Source: Bacteroidaceae bacterium | Lineage (GTDB): Bacteria > Bacteroidota > Bacteroidia > Bacteroidales > Bacteroidaceae | Direction of reading: 5' to 3' | DNA length: 56,030 bases | Assembly: GCA_017541025.1 (NCBI GenBank) | Contig: JAFXZY010000059.1 | Location: 1-56,030, forward strand | Made by a program: the position numbers and the translations under genes | The notes under the pieces: model-generated | The model's input: the letters and a program-made list of their open reading frames with translations, nothing else | Told to the model about the DNA's origin: nothing | Database searches by the model: none | Shown here: piece by piece, positions 52,960-56,030 of the stretch | Numbering within the stretch: position 1 is the first letter of the stretch | How the letters are laid out: the number at the start of each line of letters is the position of its first letter

Positions 52960-54321
52960 ATGAATAATATACCAAAACTAACTTCAAATCTCTCCCTCCT
53001 CGGGGGGAGCTGGAGGGGGGCTTCTGTATGGCTCTTCCTGGAACTGATAGTAATCAGCGTTGTGGCTTGGGTAGTTATCGACCCTGCTGTGGTGAACCTC
53101 TACTACCGCAGTTTGCCAATGATGTACGATGCAGACCAACTGCTCTATGCCAAAACGAAACCGAAGACAGATGCCGACGGATTTGGCGATAATATGACTG
53201 AGGAACGCCAAATGCAGTTCCTCCGCCAGTTGGAATCGATGGAGGGCGTAGAGAGTGCATATATTTACAATCGAAACGGTACGGTAATTGGCGAAAACAG
53301 TCCATCCTACCACACGGTCAGCAACGAGAAGGATACCATCTGGATAACAGAGGTTTGCTTTGCGAGTAATGCCAGATTCTTTGAAACCTACGGCTTACGG
53401 CCAATGCCTGGAAGTCCGTCGGCAGAGGAACTCTCTAAGATAATGAAACAAGGTAAGCCTGACAAGGCCGTTCTGACCCGAAAAGCTGCCCTTACACTCT
53501 TTGGTACGGACGATGTGGTAGGCCGCCACTTCCAACATTATGGTCAACCAGATACAGGGCGTCCAATGGAGTGGATCGACGCTACCGTCATGGGCGTCGT
53601 GGAAGACTTCCGCCTGTCCTTAGCCCGCGACATACGCACCATCATCTTCTTCCCATACACTAACTTCCTTACCGATGCGGACGTCGTCATCCGACTGAAG
53701 AAGGGCGTCCACCCAGGACGCTTCGTCGAGGAGCACGGACAAGAGCTCATAGCAAAGGGTGATACGGAGTTCTGCCGCATCAGCAAACTGATGACCTTCA
53801 AGGATTACATCAAACAATCAGAACTGAGGGAAGGGAATACGCAGGAGGTAAACCGCAGCCTGATGCTGGCACTTTTCTTCCTGGTAAACCTCAGCCTCGC
53901 CATCATCGGCACCGTCTGGCTGCAAGCCAAACGCAGGACCGAAGAATGTGGTGTGCGCCGAGCCTTCGGAGCTACCCGTCCGCGTCTGTTGCTGGGTTTC
54001 CTCTCCGAAGGGGCGCTTATGGCAACCGTTGCTGTCATTATCGGCTGCATCATCTACTTGAACTACGCCTACAGCGGCTTGGAGTATAACGAAGGGATAA
54101 ATATAACTCACTTCGGATTGGAGCATTTCGAGACCATGTACAATACCAGCCATTACGAGAATCCTGCCGACCAGACTTGGCCCGACCACTTCTGGCCGCA
54201 CTTCCTCATCGTGTCCGGCATCGTGTACCTTATTATATTATGTACTGTCTTGATAGGAACAGCCATACCGGCAATAAAGATAATTAATACAAGAATAACA
54301 GAATCGTTAAGAGAAGAGTAA
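52960..54321 (+). CDS. ABC transporter permease 2 (MacB/FtsX type)
   Basis: This 453-residue permease has the same plan: N-terminal helix (VWLFLELIVISVVAWVVI), periplasmic domain, three helices, with RRTEECGVRRAFGATRPRLL in the FtsX region. Residues about 11-21 (LSLLGGSWRGA) are encoded by a GC-rich palindromic repeat fused in frame just before the first helix, where relatives have a short polar N-terminus. The repeat appears tolerated because it lies on the cytoplasmic side of the membrane. Confidence 0.9.
   Translation: MNNIPKLTSNLSLLGGSWRGASVWLFLELIVISVVAWVVIDPAVVNLYYRSLPMMYDADQLLYAKTKPKTDADGFGDNMTEERQMQFLRQLESMEGVESAYIYNRNGTVIGENSPSYHTVSNEKDTIWITEVCFASNARFFETYGLRPMPGSPSAEELSKIMKQGKPDKAVLTRKAALTLFGTDDVVGRHFQHYGQPDTGRPMEWIDATVMGVVEDFRLSLARDIRTIIFFPYTNFLTDADVVIRLKKGVHPGRFVEEHGQELIAKGDTEFCRISKLMTFKDYIKQSELREGNTQEVNRSLMLALFFLVNLSLAIIGTVWLQAKRRTEECGVRRAFGATRPRLLLGFLSEGALMATVAVIIGCIIYLNYAYSGLEYNEGINITHFGLEHFETMYNTSHYENPADQTWPDHFWPHFLIVSGIVYLIILCTVLIGTAIPAIKIINTRITESLREE
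52990..53023 (+). repeat. Palindromic element in permease 2
   Basis: CTCCCTCCTCGGGGGGAG, then CTGGAGGGGGGCTT: the same two-part layout (self-complementary core, then a GGAGGGGGC tail) as the elements at 54666, 55367 and 55470. It is coding. Confidence 0.8.
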
Positions 54322-54325
54322 CAGA

Positions 54326-54440
54326 AGCCTCACCCCTAACCCGAACACCGTCGAGAGTGGGAACTCTCTCCCCTCTGTGGGGCCGCAGCCACATTTAGTG
54401 GCTACTCTAAAGACCCCATTCGCTCCGAGGAGAGGGGAAC
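54326..54440. repeat. Long GC-rich stem-loop element between permease 2 and the ATPase
   Basis: It begins with CCTCACCCCTAACCCG, like the element in GH67. It contains a nested hairpin GCAGCCAC-ATTTA-GTGGCTAC (54385-54405) flanked by GTGGGG and ACCCCAT arms, and ends GAGGAGAGGGGAAC, which pairs with CTCTCCCCTC near 54366. It has no coding frame. It may attenuate transcription within the operon. Confidence 0.7.
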
Positions 54441-54601
54441 TAGTGGCCAAACGATAAACGATAAACGAAATACGGATTCGCTAACCGCTAAACGTTATGT
54501 GCGTGTAAAACCATCGTCTTTAACTTCTCAGGCCGAAAGGCCGATAACTTCTCTAACTTCTTTAACTTCTAATCAAAGAAATTATAAACCAATAAAACAA
54601 T
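54441..54601. other. Non-coding gap before the ABC ATPase
   Basis: No gene is seen. The stretch holds short arrays (AAACGAT units near 54453, TTAACTTCT units near 54519-54570) and a small hairpin GGCC-GAAA-GGCC (54531-54542) with a GNRA loop. No consensus -33/-7 promoter was found, so the ATPase is probably read from the sigma-54 promoter. Confidence 0.6.
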
Positions 54602-55366
54602 ATGATTATGAACACCGAACAGAATGTAAACAAGCAGAATCAACCAAGTCTAACAACATCTGAGTTCCTCCCCCAAGGGGGAGGTCAGGAGGGGGCCGTA
54701 ATTAGGCTCACTGGCATTAACAAAATCTATCGTACTGACGAAGTGGAGACACAAGCTTTGGAGAATGTGAACATCGAAGTAAAGAAGGGCGAGTTCCTGA
54801 GCATCATGGGACCTTCCGGCTGTGGCAAATCTACGCTGCTGAACATCATGGGCCTGCTTGACGAACCTACAAGCGGCACCATAGAACTGTGCGGAACCGT
54901 CATCGACCCCAAGCTGCCGGACAACAAACTCGCTGAGCTGAGGAACAAGACGCTGGGCTTCGTGTTCCAAAGCTTCCACCTCATCAGTACACTCAACGTA
55001 TTGGACAACGTGCAGATTCCCCTTATCTATCGTGGTGTACGCAGCGGTGAGCGTCTGCGCTTGGCGAAGGAGGTGATAGAGCGTGTAGGCCTCTCGCATC
55101 GCATGAAGCACCGTCCCTCGCAGCTCTCAGGCGGTCAGTGTCAGCGTGTCGCCATCGCCCGCGCCATCATCGGCAACCCCGAGATACTCCTTGCCGACGA
55201 GCCGACAGGTAACCTCGACTCGAAGATGGGTGCCGAGATTATGGAACTGCTGCACAAGCTGAACCGAGAGGACGGCCGCACCATCGTGATGGTAACGCAC
55301 AACGAACAGCAGGCCGCACAGACCGACAGAATTATCAAGTTCCTGGACGGAAGACAAGTTCAGTAG
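54602..55366 (+). CDS. ABC ATPase of the LolD/MacB type
   Basis: This is a 254-residue ATPase. Walker A is GPSGCGKST, the Q-loop is VFQSFHL, the signature is LSGGQCQR, Walker B is ILLADEPTGNLD, and the H-loop is VTHN. The core begins VIRLTGINKIYRTDEVETQA, which is where relatives usually start. The preceding about 35 residues are an extra N-terminus that includes FLPQGGGQEG encoded by a palindromic element. No start codon is available closer to the core, so the extension is probably translated. It should energise the three permeases around it. Confidence 0.93.
   Translation: MIMNTEQNVNKQNQPSLTTSEFLPQGGGQEGAVIRLTGINKIYRTDEVETQALENVNIEVKKGEFLSIMGPSGCGKSTLLNIMGLLDEPTSGTIELCGTVIDPKLPDNKLAELRNKTLGFVFQSFHLISTLNVLDNVQIPLIYRGVRSGERLRLAKEVIERVGLSHRMKHRPSQLSGGQCQRVAIARAIIGNPEILLADEPTGNLDSKMGAEIMELLHKLNREDGRTIVMVTHNEQQAAQTDRIIKFLDGRQVQ
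54666..54697 (+). repeat. Palindromic element in the ABC ATPase
   Basis: CCTCCCCCAAGGGGGAGG core followed by TCAGGAGGGGGC. It is read in frame as LPQGGGQEGA-type residues in the N-terminal extension. Confidence 0.85.
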
Positions 55367-55399
55367 CCCCCTCCCCGCTCCCCCTTTGGGGGAGTGCCT
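55367..55399 (-). repeat. Palindromic element after the ATPase stop
   Basis: Reverse orientation of the same element (read on the minus strand: CACTCCCCCAAAGGGGGAG, then CGGGGAGGGGGC). It is the only intergenic short copy here and begins directly after the stop codon at 55364-55366. Confidence 0.85.
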
Positions 55400-55421
55400 C
55401 AATCCCATTAAAAAATAAAAT

Positions 55422-56030
55422 ATGAATAGGTTATTTACAAAACTGAGTAGCTTCTTCTCCCTTACTTTTCACTCCCCCAAAGGGGGAGCCGGAGGGGGCT
55501 TTGCTCACGCCTTCGCCCTCATTCGTGCCGACAAGCTGTTCTCCACCATCTATATCGCGGGCACAGCTGTTGCCATCGCCTCGGCTATGGTGGTCGCCAT
55601 CGTGCTGAACATCATGCTGGCGGACATTGAGCCGGAAGTGAACCGCAGCCGGACGCTCTACGGTCTGAACCGCTTCTACAAGGACTCGTGGGGTGACGGG
55701 CGGCAGCGAATCCAGCACTGTTCTGTCGAGGCCATCGACTCCTGCTTCCGGCAGATGAAGTGTGTGGAGCTCGTTGCTGCAGTTATCCCGCCCCACGAGC
55801 CCGTGGCACAGGGCTTCGACGCTACGGACGAAGAGAAGAAGCACACCATGAAAGAGGTCGCCATCATGGCAGGCAATCCCGATATGTTCCGCCTCTACGA
55901 ATACCAGTTTCTGAGTGGGCGTCCCTTCTCCGAAAAGGAGTTCCAAGACGGCGAGTACGTCTGCGTCATCACCGAGCGAGTGGCCCGGAATATCGGCAGT
56001 GAGAGCATCCTGCTCAACGGCTACAAGTAT
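55422..56030 (+). CDS. ABC transporter permease 3, cut by the window end
   Basis: This frame starts at ATG 55422 and stays open for 203 codons to the last base. It has the family N-terminus FALIRADKLFSTIYIAGTAV then AIASAMVVAIVLNIML and IEPEVNRSRTLYGLN, close in wording to permease 1. Residues about 17-27 (HSPKGGAGGGF) are encoded by another copy of the palindromic element, placed before the first membrane helix as in permease 2. The periplasmic domain is under way at the window end; the FtsX part lies outside. Confidence 0.9.
   Translation, partial: MNRLFTKLSSFFSLTFHSPKGGAGGGFAHAFALIRADKLFSTIYIAGTAVAIASAMVVAIVLNIMLADIEPEVNRSRTLYGLNRFYKDSWGDGRQRIQHCSVEAIDSCFRQMKCVELVAAVIPPHEPVAQGFDATDEEKKHTMKEVAIMAGNPDMFRLYEYQFLSGRPFSEKEFQDGEYVCVITERVARNIGSESILLNGYKY
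55470..55501 (+). repeat. Palindromic element in permease 3
   Basis: CACTCCCCCAAAGGGGGAG then CCGGAGGGGGCT. Its reverse complement is nearly identical to the copy at 55367-55399, only 70 bases away, so the two form an inverted pair flanking the permease 3 start codon. Confidence 0.85.

Noticed and set aside
1-56030. tRNA, rRNA, riboswitch or IS element
   Set aside because: No cloverleaf with TTCRA-type arm, rRNA segment, recognisable riboswitch core or transposase frame was seen on reading; no covariance search was possible.

Overview
The window looks like chromosome of a gut or rumen Prevotella-type bacterium (Bacteroidales). The evidence is: promoters of the Bacteroidetes form TTTG-N19/20-TAnnTTTG, a complete moxR-DUF58-batABCDE aerotolerance cluster, a 32-residue 'smalltalk'-type peptide gene, a tandem DUF5112/DUF5113-type sensor kinase, and many plant-polysaccharide enzymes. 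No rRNA, tRNA, CRISPR array, IS transposase or phage gene was seen. Assignments rest on reading motifs and family resemblance; no database search was run.

Layout. 1-480: end of an unidentified gene, smalltalk-type peptide, terminator. 481-2118: DUF4153-like membrane protein. 2216-6639: xylan-oligosaccharide set (GPH symporter, cytoplasmic GH43, exported GH67 alpha-glucuronidase). 6796-11247: small exported helical protein, then EttA, DUF3737 and MATE. 11237-27481, all minus strand: moxR, DUF58, a BatD-like protein, batA-E, PAP2 phosphatase, 1185-residue tandem sensor kinase, response regulator, small AbgT-like membrane protein and a UvrD/PcrA helicase. 27621-31319, minus: ftsY, rimO, HU, and a membrane-anchored HU protein with a LysM-like C-terminus. 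31402-38630: metallo-hydrolase, then an envelope-glycan block (LpxL-like acyltransferase, Stealth protein, three glycosyltransferases, MsbA-like exporter). 38639-40414: oxaloacetate-decarboxylase-alpha-like protein whose biotin site is not canonical. 40540-51380: pectin-type enzymes (GH105, DUF2264/GH154, serine-type sulfatase, C69 peptidase, and a 1522-residue PL11 lyase with a long beta-helical tail), plus a thioredoxin. 51594-end: an ABC transporter cluster (three FtsX/MacB-type permeases, the last cut by the window end, and a LolD-type ATPase) behind a near-perfect sigma-54 promoter with two matching 16-bp upstream palindromes.

Three signals go beyond ordinary annotation. (1) Short GC-rich palindromic elements occur between genes and also in frame inside at least four genes: GH67 and three consecutive ABC transporter genes near their N-termini. 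(2) A recurrent promoter module (6622-6687, 6699-6770, 32364-32439) couples a conserved upstream block, an inverted repeat of varying sequence that carries the -33 box, and the string CTCACTTAATCG before the -7 box. (3) The sigma-54 promoter and its paired sites suggest the ABC cluster is switched by a dedicated enhancer-binding protein lying outside the window.
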